Shown piece by piece: positions 15,039-25,899 of a DNA stretch of 64,000 nucleotides. The stretch's first letter is position 1. Every line of letters begins with the position of its first letter. The notes below the pieces were generated by a model, which ran no database searches, was not told the DNA's origin, and saw only the letters and a program-made list of their open reading frames with translations. Source of the DNA: Hydrogenophaga sp. (GTDB lineage: Bacteria > Pseudomonadota > Gammaproteobacteria > Burkholderiales > Burkholderiaceae_C); assembly GCF_030651625.1 (NCBI RefSeq), contig NZ_JAUSCF010000020.1, forward strand, positions 1 to 64,000. Reading direction: 5' to 3'. A program made the translations under genes and the position numbers.

Positions 15039-17869
15039 ACGCAGGTGATTTGCCCCAGGACATGGCGCCGGTGGCTTTCGTGCTCAATGGCTTGACGGTG
15101 GAAGCGGCGCCGGGTGAGAGCTTGTTGAAGGTGGCACAGCGCGTGGGGGTGGCGATTCCCCACCTGTGCCAGCTGGACGGCTTGCGCAGCCCCGGCAACT
15201 GCCGCGCTTGCGTGGTCGAGATCGAAGGCGAACGCGTGCTGGCACCGTCGTGCTGTCGCACGCCCACGCCCGGCATGGTGGTGCAATCGGAAACGCTGCG
15301 CGCCACCCGGGCACGGAAAACGGTGATCGAGTTGTTGATCAGCGATGCACCCGACACGCAGGCACTCAAGCACGACAGCGAGTTGGCCCAATGGGCTCAA
15401 ACCGTCGAAGCCCGGCCCGACCGCTTCCCGCAGCGCGCCGTGACCACCCAAGACGCCAGCCACCCTGCCATGACCGTGAACCTGTCCGCCTGCATCCAGT
15501 GCACACGCTGCATCCGCGCCTGCCGCGAAGCGCAGGGCAACGATGTGCTCGGTCTGGCGTTCAGGGGAGGTCTCGCGCAGATCGTGTTCGACCAGAACGA
15601 CCCCATGGGCCAGAGCACCTGCGTGGCCTGCGGCGAATGCGTGCAGGCCTGCCCCACGGGCGCCATCGCGCCGGCCAACGGCGCCTACGCGAACGCCTCG
15701 CAGCAGCAGGTGGACTCGGTCTGCCCCTTCTGCGGCGTGGGCTGCCAGATGACCTACCACGTGTCGGACGGGCAGATCGCGCATGTGGAGGGCAAGGCCG
15801 GGCCGGCCAATGAAGGGCGCTTGTGCGTCAAGGGGCGCTTCGGCTTCGACTACGCCCACAGCCCCGAGCGGCTCACCCATCCACTGATCCGCCGTGCCGG
15901 TGTGCCCAAGATGGCGGCGGACGAGAAACAGCGCCTAACGCCGGAACAGATTCGCGAGCAGTTCCGCGAAGCCAGCTGGGACGAGGCTCTGGACGCTGCC
16001 GTCGCCGGGTTCCGGCAGGCCATGGACAGCACGCCAGCGCGCGGGCGCCAGGGACCGGTGGCGGGCTTCGGCTCGGCCAAGGGCACCAACGAAGAGGCCT
16101 ACCTGTTCCAGAAGCTCATCCGCACCGCCTTCGGCACCCACAACGTGGACCACTGCACCCGGCTGTGCCATGCTTCCAGTGTGGCCGCGCTGATGGAGGG
16201 CCTGGGTTCGGCCGTGGTCACCAACCCGCTGCGCGACGTTCAGCATGCCGATTTCGTGCTCATCATCGGCGCCAACCCGGCCCAGAACCACCCGGTGGGC
16301 GCGACCTGGATCAAGAATGCGGTGAAGCGGGGCACCCGCCTGGTCATGGCCGACCCGCGTCGCACCGAACTGGCCCGCCACGCATGGAAACACCTGGGCT
16401 TCAAGTCGGGCACCGACGTGGCCCTGCTCAACGCCTTGCTGCACACCATCGTGTTTGAAGGGCTGGCGGATACGGCCTATATCGAAAAGCACACGCTGGA
16501 TTACGCCCAGCTCAAGGCCCACGTGGCGGACTTGAGCCCGGAGGTCATGGCGCCGGTGTGCGGCATCGACGCTTCCACCCTGCGCGAAGTGGCCCGCGCC
16601 TATGCCACGGCCGGCAACAGCATGATCCTATGGGGTATGGGCATCAGTCAGCACACACACGGCACCGACAACGCCCGCTGCCTGATCGCGCTCTCACTCA
16701 TCACCGGCCAGATCGGCCGACCGGGCACAGGGCTGCATCCGTTGCGCGGGCAGAACAACGTGCAGGGTGCGAGCGATGCCGGGCTCATTCCCATGGTGCT
16801 GCCGGACTACCAGCGCGTGTCCGAACCGGCGGTGCGCGAAAAGGCTGAACAACTATGGGGCGTGCCGCCGGGCACCCTGGGCAGCGAGCCGGGCCTGACC
16901 GTGGTGGAAATCATCGACGCGGCCTTTGACGGGCAGATCCGCGCCATGCTGATCCAGGGCGAAAACCCCGCCATGAGCGACCCCGACGCCAACCACGCCC
17001 GTGAAGCACTGGCCCGGCTGGATCACCTGGTGGTGCAGGACATCTTCCTTACCGAGACCGCCGGGCTGGCCGATGTGATTCTGCCCGCCACCGCCTGGCC
17101 GGAGAAGACCGGCAGTGTGACCAACACAGACCGCTGCGTGCAGCTGGGCCGCAAGGCGGTGCCGGCACCGGGCGATGCGCGGGCCGACGCCTGGATCACC
17201 GAGCAACTGGCGCGCCGGCTCGGCCTCGGCTGGTCGTACGACATCGCTGCCGATGGCACGGCGTCGGCGGAAGCGGTCCATGGCATTGGCGCCGTGTTCG
17301 AAGAAATGCGCAGCCTCATGCCCAGCATCGCCGGCTTGTCGTGGTCACGCCTGCAGCGCGAAGGCGCGGTGACTTACCCGGTGACCGACGAAAACGAACC
17401 CGGCCACCCCGTGGTGTTCACAGATGGCTTTCCAACCACCACAGGACGTGCCCGGCTGGTGGCGGCCACTCTCACGCCACCGAACGAAGTGCCGGACGGC
17501 GATTACCCGCTGGTACTGATCACCGGCCGCCAACTGGAGCACTGGCACACCGGCAGCATGACGCGACGCAGCACCGTGCTGGATGCGGTGGAACCCGGGC
17601 CGGTGGTCAGCCTGCACCCCAATACTGCAGAACGATTGGGCCTGGGCGCAGGCGATCTGGCCCGGGTGGTATCGCGCAGAGGTGAAGTGAGTCTGGCGGT
17701 GCGGATCGACAGCGGCATGCCGCTTGATACCGCCTTCATTCCATTTGCCTACGCAGAAGCGGCGGCCAACCTGCTGACGAATCCGGCGCTGGATCCCGTG
17801 GGGAAAATCGCCGAACTCAAATACTGCGCGGTGCGGGTGACACCCGCTGTCGCATTGGCTGCCGGCTGA
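15035..17869 (+). CDS. fdsA: Formate dehydrogenase catalytic subunit FdsA
   Basis: 944 residues. In order: a [2Fe-2S] ferredoxin domain (about 1-90; CQLDGLRSPGNCRACVVE), a His-ligated NuoG-type cluster region, two [4Fe-4S] motifs (CIQCTRCIRACRE and CVACGECVQACPTGA), then the molybdenum domain starting CPFCGVGC with its own [4Fe-4S] cluster. The catalytic Cys378-His379 pair is in HCTRLCHASS, matching Cupriavidus FdsA numbering. The C-terminal MopB domain follows. It oxidises formate to CO2 at a bis-MGD cofactor in the cytoplasm. The usual partners fdsC (FdhD-like sulfurtransferase) and fdsD do not follow; they must be elsewhere or dispensable. Confidence 0.95.
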   Translation: MNAGDLPQDMAPVAFVLNGLTVEAAPGESLLKVAQRVGVAIPHLCQLDGLRSPGNCRACVVEIEGERVLAPSCCRTPTPGMVVQSETLRATRARKTVIELLISDAPDTQALKHDSELAQWAQTVEARPDRFPQRAVTTQDASHPAMTVNLSACIQCTRCIRACREAQGNDVLGLAFRGGLAQIVFDQNDPMGQSTCVACGECVQACPTGAIAPANGAYANASQQQVDSVCPFCGVGCQMTYHVSDGQIAHVEGKAGPANEGRLCVKGRFGFDYAHSPERLTHPLIRRAGVPKMAADEKQRLTPEQIREQFREASWDEALDAAVAGFRQAMDSTPARGRQGPVAGFGSAKGTNEEAYLFQKLIRTAFGTHNVDHCTRLCHASSVAALMEGLGSAVVTNPLRDVQHADFVLIIGANPAQNHPVGATWIKNAVKRGTRLVMADPRRTELARHAWKHLGFKSGTDVALLNALLHTIVFEGLADTAYIEKHTLDYAQLKAHVADLSPEVMAPVCGIDASTLREVARAYATAGNSMILWGMGISQHTHGTDNARCLIALSLITGQIGRPGTGLHPLRGQNNVQGASDAGLIPMVLPDYQRVSEPAVREKAEQLWGVPPGTLGSEPGLTVVEIIDAAFDGQIRAMLIQGENPAMSDPDANHAREALARLDHLVVQDIFLTETAGLADVILPATAWPEKTGSVTNTDRCVQLGRKAVPAPGDARADAWITEQLARRLGLGWSYDIAADGTASAEAVHGIGAVFEEMRSLMPSIAGLSWSRLQREGAVTYPVTDENEPGHPVVFTDGFPTTTGRARLVAATLTPPNEVPDGDYPLVLITGRQLEHWHTGSMTRRSTVLDAVEPGPVVSLHPNTAERLGLGAGDLARVVSRRGEVSLAVRIDSGMPLDTAFIPFAYAEAAANLLTNPALDPVGKIAELKYCAVRVTPAVALAAG

Positions 17870-18000
17870 AGTCGTTGACTGGCTTGACGCTGCGCAAGCT
17901 TTTTCGTGAGCATCTGCGCTAGGATGCAAACGTCTTCACCCGGTCCGTGCGCCAGCAGCGCACGGGTGCCGGTTCCATCACCGACCAGAGGAGATCAGCC

Positions 18001-18441
18001 ATGTTCAAGAAAATTCTCGTTCCCACCGACGGCTCCAAGCTGGCAGCCATCGCGGCGCAGACCGCCGTGCAACTGGCGAAGAGCCAGTCGGCCAAAGTGG
18101 TCGGCGTCTATGTGATCGATCCGTTTCCCTACATCGGTATCGGTGATGCGTCCGCCATCGGCCTGCAAGCCTACCTGACCGAAGCCAAGACCGCCGCTGG
18201 TCAGGCACTGGATGCCTTGAAGCTGGTGTGCGACGGAGAAGGCGTTTCCTTCGCTGGCGACACCATCGAGCGCAATGTGGTGTACGAGGGCATCCTGGAA
18301 ACCGCCGACGCCGAAGGCTGCGATCTGATCGTGATGGGATCCCATGGGCGCCAGGGCGTCAAAGCCCTGATTCTGGGGAGCGTGGCCCAGAAAGTGCTCA
18401 CGCATGCCAAGGTGCCGGTGCTCGTCGTCAAGGAAAAGTGA
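18001..18441 (+). CDS. UspA-family universal stress protein
   Basis: 146 residues from MFKKILVPTDGS, preceded by GAGGAGATC. The ATP-binding loop GSHGRQGVKALILGSVAQKV near the C-terminus fits G-2x-G-9x-G(S/T), so this is the nucleotide-binding kind of Usp. Single-domain UspA proteins accumulate under starvation or stress; the exact role is unknown. It follows fdsA by 131 bp, possibly with its own promoter. Confidence 0.9.
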   Translation: MFKKILVPTDGSKLAAIAAQTAVQLAKSQSAKVVGVYVIDPFPYIGIGDASAIGLQAYLTEAKTAAGQALDALKLVCDGEGVSFAGDTIERNVVYEGILETADAEGCDLIVMGSHGRQGVKALILGSVAQKVLTHAKVPVLVVKEK

Positions 18442-18489
18442 GCCCCCGATCTCATCAGACGCCCATGCTGCCGAGGCCCGAGCCCTCGG

Positions 18490-19623
18490 TCAGCGCCTGA
18501 AGCGACCGTTGGCGTCGATGATCGACAGATCGGAGAAATCCAGCCCGGTGTGGTTGGTGGGGCTGTAGCTGAGCTTCAGCCCTCCCATGTCGAAGTCCTT
18601 GATGCCTTCCAACGCATTGCGCAATGCGACGGGCGTCGGATTTGACCCAGCCCTGCGCAAACCTTCCACCAGCACCTTGGCCGCCGCGTAGCCCTCCATC
18701 ATGGCTGGGGATACGCCCTCCATCCCGGCCGCCTTGGCGAGTTCCTGTGCTTCCTTGATCAGGGCGTACGACACGGAGCGCTCGTTGGGAAACACCTGTG
18801 TCACGATGACGCCGCGAGCGTGTTCTCCCAGCAGCTTGATGAAGCCTTCGGAGGCGTTGTTCGACAGTGTCACTGCCTGGGCGCGTGAGCCGGCGGCGCG
18901 GATGGACTTCACCGCGTTGGCCGTGTTGCCGGCCGAACCGATCACCATCACCGCCTGTGCATCACTCTGCGCGACTTTCTTGGCGAGTTCCGAGAAGTCG
19001 GGCTTGTCGCGGGGAAACTTCTCTAGGAACAGAGGCTTCTGGCCCACGGCCTCAAAACCTTTGAGGGCACCTTCAGCCGAGTCTGCGCCAAACGAATCGT
19101 CGGTCTGCAGCACGGCGATGCGGGTGATGCCGGTTGTGGCCAGGTGCTCGATGGCCTTGGCGGCCTCACGCTGGTAGGTGGCCCTCACATTGAACACCCA
19201 GGGGTTCACCGGATCGTGAAGGGCCATGGCACCGGTGCTGGGCCCCACCAGGGGCACCTTGTATTCCGCCAGCAGCGGCAACAGCGCTTGCGAGTGGGGG
19301 GTGCCGCGGTTCAGGAACAGCGCGAGCACCCTCTGGTCGACGATCAGATTGCGAGAGACTTCCACCGTGACCTTGGGATCGAACTTGTCGTCCACCGATA
19401 TCAGTTCAACCTTCTGACCATTGACCCCGCCACGTGCATTGATGGCGTCGAAGTAAAGCTGGGCGCCTTCGGTGTTCTCTTTCACGCCAGCCGCCACGGA
19501 GCCCGTGAAGCCCGAAGGCTGGCCGATGCGCAGTTGCGCCCACGCAGGCGCCGAGAGGCTGAAAAGCAGGGCCATGCCGAGTGTGGCCACGACCGGGGTC
19601 GGGCGCAAAAAGCGCTTGTGCAT
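18490..19623 (-). CDS. Branched-chain-amino-acid-type ABC substrate-binding protein
   Basis: 377 residues from MHKRFLRP, with AAGGAG upstream. The signal peptide ends ALLFSLSAPAWAQ near residue 30. The type I periplasmic-binding fold (LivJ/Leu-Ile-Val family) shows in IGQPSGFTGSVAAGVKENTEGAQLYFDAINARGG and PLVGPSTGAMAL. No permease or ATPase genes of a Liv transporter are next to it, so it is an orphan receptor that may share a transporter or serve in sensing. It is convergent with uspA. A longer minus-strand reading into uvrA is spurious. Confidence 0.88.
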   Translation of the reverse strand: MHKRFLRPTPVVATLGMALLFSLSAPAWAQLRIGQPSGFTGSVAAGVKENTEGAQLYFDAINARGGVNGQKVELISVDDKFDPKVTVEVSRNLIVDQRVLALFLNRGTPHSQALLPLLAEYKVPLVGPSTGAMALHDPVNPWVFNVRATYQREAAKAIEHLATTGITRIAVLQTDDSFGADSAEGALKGFEAVGQKPLFLEKFPRDKPDFSELAKKVAQSDAQAVMVIGSAGNTANAVKSIRAAGSRAQAVTLSNNASEGFIKLLGEHARGVIVTQVFPNERSVSYALIKEAQELAKAAGMEGVSPAMMEGYAAAKVLVEGLRRAGSNPTPVALRNALEGIKDFDMGGLKLSYSPTNHTGLDFSDLSIIDANGRFRR

Positions 19624-19752
19624 CTGTGTATCTCCTTGTTGCTGCGAGTCTAGGCAAACCGGCCCGAGGAAATATTGTGGATATGACGTAGGGGCTGACC
19701 CGGGGGTGGTGCCGCTCCGTAGAATGTCGGGCTCCTTCTCTGGAGTTCCTGC

Positions 19753-22700
19753 ATGTCCGATGCTTTTCCATCCGTCAGGCCGTCTGCGGCGGTGATTCTT
19801 GCTGAGTCCCTTGAGGGTCAGACGCAGCAACCGACGGAGGGTGGCACCGGGCTGATACGCATCAGGGGCGCGCGCCAGCACAACCTCAAGAACATCGATC
19901 TCGATATACGCACCGGCGAACTCACCGTGGTGACAGGGCCGAGTGGGTCGGGCAAGTCCAGCCTGGTGTTCGACACTTTGTTTGCCGAAGGCCAGCGCCG
20001 CTACGTGGAAACCTTCAGTGCCTATGCACGCCAGTTTCTCGACCGCATGGACAAACCGGCGGTCGACAAGGTCGAAGGCGTGCCGCCCGCGATCGCTATC
20101 GACCAGACCAATCCGGTGCGCAGTTCGCGCTCCACGGTCGGCACCATGACCGAGCTCAACGATCACCTCAAGCTGCTGTTTGCGCGCGGGGCAGATCTGT
20201 TCGACCGTGAGACCGCTCAGGCCGTGCGCCACGACTCGCCCGAATCGATCTATGCCGAACTGATGCAACGCAGCGCTGCCAAGGTTGCGAAGGCTGGAGG
20301 GGACATCGGCACCGATGCGGAGCCTCGCCTGGTCGTGACATTTCCGGTCGAACTGCCGGCCAGCACCACGCCGGAAGAAATCGAGCAGTGGCTCTCTGCC
20401 AGCGGGTACACCCGGGTCCAGGCCGAGCGGGTGGTGCAGCGCACAGCCGTGCCGACCGAAGGGAAGGCTTCGGCAAAGAGCAAAGGAAAAGTCAAACCAG
20501 TGGCGAGTGAAGCGGTCAGGGTGCTCGACGTGGTGGCCGACCGGTTCCGCATCGCCACCGCAGATCCTGCACGGGTGATGGAAGCGATCGAGGCCGGCCT
20601 CAAACGCGGTGCGGGCAAACTGATGGTGTATGCGCTGGGCGACGACGGGACAGAAGAGATTTGGCGTTTTTCGACCGGGTTGCACTGCCCGGAGAGCGAC
20701 ATCCGCTACAGCGACCCCACGCCTTCCATGTTCTCGTTCAATTCGGCGGTGGGAGCGTGTGAAGCCTGCCGCGGATTCGGGCGCGTCATCGGCGTCGACC
20801 ACGACCTGGTGATTCCCAATGGTCGGCTCACGCTGCGCGGAGGTGCCATCAAGGTGTTCCAGACGCCCGCCTGGAAAGAAGCGCAGGACGATCTGATGCG
20901 CCACGCCGAGGCCGCCGGCATTCCCCGCGACACGCCCTGGAACAAGCTCACGCCCGAACAACAGCACTGGGTGAAGAACGGTTCGCCCAACTGGAACGGC
21001 AAATGGAACCAGCATTGGTTCGGCATCGGCCGCTTCTTTGAATACCTGGAAAGCAAAGCCTACAAGATGCACATCCGCGTGCTCTTGTCCAAGTACCGCA
21101 GCTACACCGAATGCCCAAGCTGCGGCGGCGCGCGCCTGAAGACCGACAGCCTGTTGTGGCGCATCGGCACCCAGGCGCAGGCCGATGCGGTCCTGCCGCC
21201 CGAGAAGCGCTACATGCCCAAAGGGGTGAAGTGGACACGCGCGCAACTGGAGGCGCTGCCAGGGTTGTGTTTGCACGATCTGATGCTGCTGCCGTTGGAT
21301 CGTTTGCGGGTGTTCTTTGCCTCTCTGGCTCCCTCCCCCACTGGGGGAGGGCAAGGGTGGGGGCCTGCGGGCGAACCAGCCCCCATCCCAACCTTCCCCC
21401 AGGGGGGGAAGGAGCCAAGTACCGCCCAGGCGCAGGCCCTCAAACTCCTGCTCGACGAAATCAACACCCGCCTGCGCTACCTCTGCGAGGTCGGCATCGG
21501 CTACCTCACGCTGGACCGCCAGAGCCGCACCCTCAGCGGTGGCGAGGTACAGCGCATCAACCTCACCACCGCGCTGGGCACTTCGCTGGTCAACACGCTG
21601 TTCGTGCTCGATGAGCCCAGCATCGGCCTGCACCCGCGCGACATGGCGCGCATCAACGACGCCATGATTCGGCTGCGCGATGCCGGCAACACGCTGGTGG
21701 TCGTCGAGCACGACCCGGCCGTGATGCTCGCGGCCGACCGCCTCATCGACATGGGACCCGGCCCGGGTGAGCGCGGCGGGCAGATCGTGTTCGACGGCAC
21801 GCCCGAAGCGATTCGAGGTGCCGACACGCTCACGGGGGCCTACCTCGGTGCACGAAAGACCATTGGCATGGGTTTCAAGCGCATGGTCACCGACAGCACG
21901 CCGCGCCTGATCCTGGAGGGCGCGAGCGAGCACAACCTGAAAGACGTGTCGGTTGAATTCCCGCTGCAGCGTCTGGTGGTGGTCACTGGCGTGAGCGGCT
22001 CGGGCAAGTCCAGCCTGATCCAGGACGTGCTCGCACCCGCGCTGCTGCGCCACTTCGGCAAGTCCACCGACAGCCCCGGTCAGCACGACCGCCTGCTCGG
22101 CGCCGATCACCTGAGCGAGGTGGTGTTTGTCGACCAGTCACCCATTGGCAAGACCGCGCGCTCCAACCCGGTGAGCTACGTCGGCGCCTGGGACGCCATT
22201 CGCGCCCTGTTCGCAGATGCGCCTCTGTCGCGCCAACGCAGCTACACGCCCACCAAGTTCAGCTTCAACAGCGGCGACGGTCGATGCCCCACCTGCGGTG
22301 GCTCGGGCTTCGAGCATGTGGAGATGCAGTTCCTGAGCGATGTGTACCTGCGCTGCCCGGACTGCGATGGCAAGCGCTACCGACCTGAGATTCTGGAAGT
22401 GCGTATCGAGCGCAGCGCTCGATTGCTCAATGTGGCGGACGTGCTGGACCTCACGGTGAGTGAGGCTGCAGACCTCTTCAAAACCGACCGCGAAGTCATT
22501 CGTGTGCTGCAGCCCATTGTTGACGTGGGCCTGGAATACGTGAAGCTGGGCCAGCCGGTGCCCACGCTCTCGGGGGGCGAGGCGCAGCGCCTGAAGCTGG
22601 CGGGCTTCCTCGCCGAGGCATCGAAATCCGCCAGCGCCAGCCGGCAGCCGCTCTCGCGCAAGGGCACGCTGTTTCTGTTCGACGAACCCACCACCGGGCT

Positions 22701-25700
22701 GCACTTCGACGACATTGCCAAGCTCATGCGCAGCCTGCGACGGCTGCTTGATGCAGGCCATTCACTGGTGGTGATCGAGCACAACCTGGACGTGATCCGA
22801 TCGGCTGACTGGTTGATCGACCTGGGCCCCGAAGGCGGTGACGGGGGCGGCCTGATCGTGGCCGAAGGACCACCGGAAGCGGTGCGCGAACACGCCAGCA
22901 GCCACACGGCCAGGGCCCTGCGGGAGTACGCGCTGGCCATGGGCGAGGTGCATGCGGTGCAGGAAGGCCGGGTGCAGGATTACCTCAGTCAGTCCCGAGG
23001 CCGGGTGGCCGCTGCGCGCCGGGACGATGCGCACGGCAACGCCATTCGCATCGTCAACGCCAAAGAACACAACCTCAAGAACCTGAGCGTGAACATCCCG
23101 CGCGGCCAGTTCAACGTGATCTCCGGCGTGAGCGGGTCGGGCAAGTCCACGCTGGCCTTTGACATCCTGTTCAATGAAGGTCAGCGGCGCTATCTGGAGA
23201 GTCTGAACGCCTATGCACGCAGCATCGTGCAGCCCGCAGGTCGCCCCGAAGTTGACGCGGTCTACGGAATCCCTCCCACCGTGGCGATTGAGCAGCGCCT
23301 CTCGCGCGGCGGGCGCAAGTCCACCGTGGGAACAACCACCGAGGTCTGGCACTTCCTGCGTCTCCTTTATGTGAAGTTGGGCACGCAACACTGCGTGCAC
23401 GACGGCGCAGCGGTGATGCCGCAGAGTGCAGACAGCATTGCCGCGGCCATCCTCAAGCGCCACGCCGGACAACACATCGGCCTGCTCGCACCGCTGGTGG
23501 TCAACCGCAAAGGTGTCTACACGGAGCTGGCCGACTGGGCCCGCCCGCGCGGCCACACCCACCTGAGGGTGGATGGCGAGTTCTTGCCCACCACCGGTTT
23601 CCCGCGCATAGACCGCTTCAAGGAGCACACGATCGAGCTGCCGCTGGCCGATTTCGTGGTGAGTCCGGCCGACGAGTCTCTGCTGCGCAGTCAGCTGGCC
23701 AAAGCGCTGGAAATTGGCAAGGGCGTGGTGAGCGTGCTGCACCCGCTCGATGGCCTGAGCCAGGCCATGGCCGAAGGCAGCAGCACGGTGGGCATCGGCA
23801 AGGTGGAGTCGTTTTCCACCAGCCGCGCCTGCCCCGTCTGTGCCACAAGCTACCCCGAACTCGATCCTCGCCTGTTCTCGTACAACAGCAAACACGGCTG
23901 GTGCCCGGACTGTGTGGGCACCGGTCTCAAGCTGTCGCGCGACCAGCGCAAGGTGCTCGACGATTCGGTGCGCGACGACAACGAACGCGGGCGCGAACAG
24001 AGTTTTGCCGAGCCCGAAGTGGAAGACCTGGTCGACGAAGTCTGTCCCGCTTGTGAAGGCACGAGGTTGAATGCGCAGGCACGCGCCGTGAAGTTCGGTG
24101 GGGTGGGCATCACCGACGTGGCGCGGCTGTCGGTGCGCGAAGTGCGATCGTGGGTGCGTGAACTGATGCAACTTCCCGGTCTGGCTGAGACCGCCACCCC
24201 CGTGTGTCCTGAGCCGGTCGAGGGGCATCCAGATGCATCGGGGCTTCGACAGACCCGGCCTGAGCAGGGTTTTGTCATGAGCGTGCGTGAAACCGGCATC
24301 GCCCGCGACCTCCTGCCCGAAATCGAAAGCCGTCTGGCTTTCCTGGAAGAGGTGGGGCTGAACTACCTCACCCTGGACCGGGGTGCACCCACCCTCAGCG
24401 GTGGCGAGGCGCAGCGCATCCGGCTGGCCGCGCAACTGGGCAGCAACCTGCAGGGGGTGTGTTACGTGCTCGATGAGCCGACCATCGGCCTGCATGCGCG
24501 CGACAACGCCATCTTGCTCAATGCCCTGCACAAGCTCGGCGACATGGGCAACACGCTGGTGGTGGTGGAGCACGACGAAGACACCATCCGCCGCGCCGAC
24601 CACATCATCGACATTGGCCCCAGCGCCGGCAAGCGAGGCGGGCGGGTCGTGGCGCAGGGCACGGTGGACGATCTGTCGGCGAACGCCGAGTCCGTCACAG
24701 GGCGCTACCTGCTGCACGCGATGAAGCACCCGCTGCAGCCTAGGCGAGCCGTGCCCCCGAATGGCTCCTTCCCTCCCCCTGAGGGAGGCAGCAAACCCCC
24801 ACTCCCGCTTGCGGGAGAGGGCGGTGGTGAGGGTCTCCCCTGGCTCGAAGTCCGCGGTGCCCGCCTGCACAACCTGCAAAACCTCAACGTCGCGGTGCCC
24901 CTGCAGCGCCTGGTTGTGGTCACCGGCGTCAGCGGCTCAGGCAAGTCCACGTTCGCTCGCGACGTGCTGCTCACCAACGCGGCGGCCGCCGTGTCCCAGC
25001 GCAGCACCTTCGCCGGACGCACCGCGTGGGACGCTGGCGAACGCCCCAAGTGGGCCGGCTGCGACAAGCTGCTGGGTGCCGAAGTGGTCGACCGTGTGCT
25101 CGAAGTCGACCAGACGCCCATCGGCAAGACCCCGCGCAGTTGTCCCGCCACCTACATCGGTTTCTGGGACACGGTGCGCAAGCTGTTCGCCGACACGCTG
25201 GAGGCCAAGGCGCGCGGCTACGGGCCGGGCCGCTTCAGTTTCAACACCGGCGAAGGCCGCTGCCCGGCCTGTGAAGGCCAGGGCATGCGCACCATCGAAA
25301 TGAGCTTCCTGCCGGATGTGAAGGTGCCTTGCGAGGTCTGCCACGGCGCCCGCTTCAACCCCGAGACGCTGGCCGTGTCCTGGAAGGGCAGGAGCATCGG
25401 CGACGTGCTGCAGATGGAAGTGGACGAGGCGGTCGAGTTCTTCGCCTCCATGCCCAGCATCGCCCACCCGTTGCAATTGCTGAAGGATGTGGGGCTGGGC
25501 TATCTCACGCTGGGCCAACCCAGCCCCACCCTCAGTGGTGGCGAGGCGCAGCGCATCAAGCTGGTCACTGAGCTGTCCAAGGTGCGTGACGACATCGGCC
25601 GGCGCGGGCAGAAGGCCCCTCACACCCTGTATGTGCTCGACGAGCCCACGGTGGGTCTGCACATGGCCGATGTGGAAAAACTCATCCGCGTGCTGCACCG

Positions 25701-25899
25701 CCTGGTCGACGGCGGCCACAGCGTGATCGTGATCGAGCACGATCTGGACGTGATGGCCGAAGCCGACTGGATCATCGACCTGGGCCCCGAAGGCGGTGGT
25801 GGCGGTGGTCGCATCGTCGCGGCTGCGCCACCGGAAGAAGTGGTGCGGCTGGACACACACACCGGGCGGGTGCTGGGGCCTGTCCTGGCCCGGACCTGA
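19753..25899 (+). CDS. uvrA: Tandem UvrA-like protein (double-length excinuclease subunit A)
   Basis: 2048 residues, about twice a normal UvrA (about 940). Four ABC cassettes are complete: Walker A (GPSGSGKSS or GVSGSGKS/T) near residues 62, 746, 1125 and 1725, each with a TLSGGE signature and a Walker B of the DEP type. Zinc-finger CxxC pairs recur in both halves ([50 protein letters not shown]). It equals two fused UvrA subunits and would act as a covalent dimer in DNA damage recognition or a related DNA-scanning role. Double-length UvrA proteins are known in proteobacteria, usually alongside a normal UvrA. Three in-frame repeat insertions lie at linkers (about residues 525-556, 1486-1508, 1671-1697). 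It overlaps the next gene by 1 bp (TGATG). Confidence 0.88.
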   Translation: MSDAFPSVRPSAAVILAESLEGQTQQPTEGGTGLIRIRGARQHNLKNIDLDIRTGELTVVTGPSGSGKSSLVFDTLFAEGQRRYVETFSAYARQFLDRMDKPAVDKVEGVPPAIAIDQTNPVRSSRSTVGTMTELNDHLKLLFARGADLFDRETAQAVRHDSPESIYAELMQRSAAKVAKAGGDIGTDAEPRLVVTFPVELPASTTPEEIEQWLSASGYTRVQAERVVQRTAVPTEGKASAKSKGKVKPVASEAVRVLDVVADRFRIATADPARVMEAIEAGLKRGAGKLMVYALGDDGTEEIWRFSTGLHCPESDIRYSDPTPSMFSFNSAVGACEACRGFGRVIGVDHDLVIPNGRLTLRGGAIKVFQTPAWKEAQDDLMRHAEAAGIPRDTPWNKLTPEQQHWVKNGSPNWNGKWNQHWFGIGRFFEYLESKAYKMHIRVLLSKYRSYTECPSCGGARLKTDSLLWRIGTQAQADAVLPPEKRYMPKGVKWTRAQLEALPGLCLHDLMLLPLDRLRVFFASLAPSPTGGGQGWGPAGEPAPIPTFPQGGKEPSTAQAQALKLLLDEINTRLRYLCEVGIGYLTLDRQSRTLSGGEVQRINLTTALGTSLVNTLFVLDEPSIGLHPRDMARINDAMIRLRDAGNTLVVVEHDPAVMLAADRLIDMGPGPGERGGQIVFDGTPEAIRGADTLTGAYLGARKTIGMGFKRMVTDSTPRLILEGASEHNLKDVSVEFPLQRLVVVTGVSGSGKSSLIQDVLAPALLRHFGKSTDSPGQHDRLLGADHLSEVVFVDQSPIGKTARSNPVSYVGAWDAIRALFADAPLSRQRSYTPTKFSFNSGDGRCPTCGGSGFEHVEMQFLSDVYLRCPDCDGKRYRPEILEVRIERSARLLNVADVLDLTVSEAADLFKTDREVIRVLQPIVDVGLEYVKLGQPVPTLSGGEAQRLKLAGFLAEASKSASASRQPLSRKGTLFLFDEPTTGLHFDDIAKLMRSLRRLLDAGHSLVVIEHNLDVIRSADWLIDLGPEGGDGGGLIVAEGPPEAVREHASSHTARALREYALAMGEVHAVQEGRVQDYLSQSRGRVAAARRDDAHGNAIRIVNAKEHNLKNLSVNIPRGQFNVISGVSGSGKSTLAFDILFNEGQRRYLESLNAYARSIVQPAGRPEVDAVYGIPPTVAIEQRLSRGGRKSTVGTTTEVWHFLRLLYVKLGTQHCVHDGAAVMPQSADSIAAAILKRHAGQHIGLLAPLVVNRKGVYTELADWARPRGHTHLRVDGEFLPTTGFPRIDRFKEHTIELPLADFVVSPADESLLRSQLAKALEIGKGVVSVLHPLDGLSQAMAEGSSTVGIGKVESFSTSRACPVCATSYPELDPRLFSYNSKHGWCPDCVGTGLKLSRDQRKVLDDSVRDDNERGREQSFAEPEVEDLVDEVCPACEGTRLNAQARAVKFGGVGITDVARLSVREVRSWVRELMQLPGLAETATPVCPEPVEGHPDASGLRQTRPEQGFVMSVRETGIARDLLPEIESRLAFLEEVGLNYLTLDRGAPTLSGGEAQRIRLAAQLGSNLQGVCYVLDEPTIGLHARDNAILLNALHKLGDMGNTLVVVEHDEDTIRRADHIIDIGPSAGKRGGRVVAQGTVDDLSANAESVTGRYLLHAMKHPLQPRRAVPPNGSFPPPEGGSKPPLPLAGEGGGEGLPWLEVRGARLHNLQNLNVAVPLQRLVVVTGVSGSGKSTFARDVLLTNAAAAVSQRSTFAGRTAWDAGERPKWAGCDKLLGAEVVDRVLEVDQTPIGKTPRSCPATYIGFWDTVRKLFADTLEAKARGYGPGRFSFNTGEGRCPACEGQGMRTIEMSFLPDVKVPCEVCHGARFNPETLAVSWKGRSIGDVLQMEVDEAVEFFASMPSIAHPLQLLKDVGLGYLTLGQPSPTLSGGEAQRIKLVTELSKVRDDIGRRGQKAPHTLYVLDEPTVGLHMADVEKLIRVLHRLVDGGHSVIVIEHDLDVMAEADWIIDLGPEGGGGGGRIVAAAPPEEVVRLDTHTGRVLGPVLART
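21326..21417 (+). repeat. Inverted-repeat element inserted in frame in uvrA, first
   Basis: 92 bp bounded by 22-bp inverted ends, TGGCTCCCTCCCCCACTGGG.. and its near-complement ..GGGAAGGAGCCA (two mismatches). It is translated as a Pro/Gly-rich linker (about residues 525-556) between the zinc-finger region and the first LSGGE segment, where ordinary UvrA has no such sequence. Confidence 0.65.
24207..24273 (+). repeat. Inverted-repeat element inserted in frame in uvrA, second
   Basis: CCTGAGCCGGTCGAGGGG and GGGGCTTCGACAG..CGGCCTGAG form imperfect inverted arms around a GCATC-CA-GATGC hairpin. The core resembles the short CCTGAGC..GTCGA palindromic repeats common in betaproteobacterial intergenic DNA. 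It is translated as [20 protein letters not shown], at the linker equivalent to the first insertion but in the second UvrA half. Confidence 0.6.
24762..24838 (+). repeat. Inverted-repeat element inserted in frame in uvrA, third
   Basis: It begins TGGCTCCTTCCC like the first insertion, then carries CTCCCGCTTGCGGGAG, a perfect hairpin. It is translated as a Pro/Gly-rich stretch (about residues 1671-1697) just before the fourth ABC cassette. Confidence 0.6.

Noticed and set aside
18490..22110. A minus-strand reading frame of 1206 codons
   Set aside because: Only the part from 19623 downward is a real gene (substrate-binding protein with its own start, signal peptide and ribosome site). The rest is the reverse complement of uvrA and has a composition typical of antisense frames.
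22762..24879. A 705-codon minus-strand frame inside uvrA
   Set aside because: Entirely antisense to UvrA motifs; His/Val/Gln-rich composition without any domain, as expected for shadows in GC-rich DNA.
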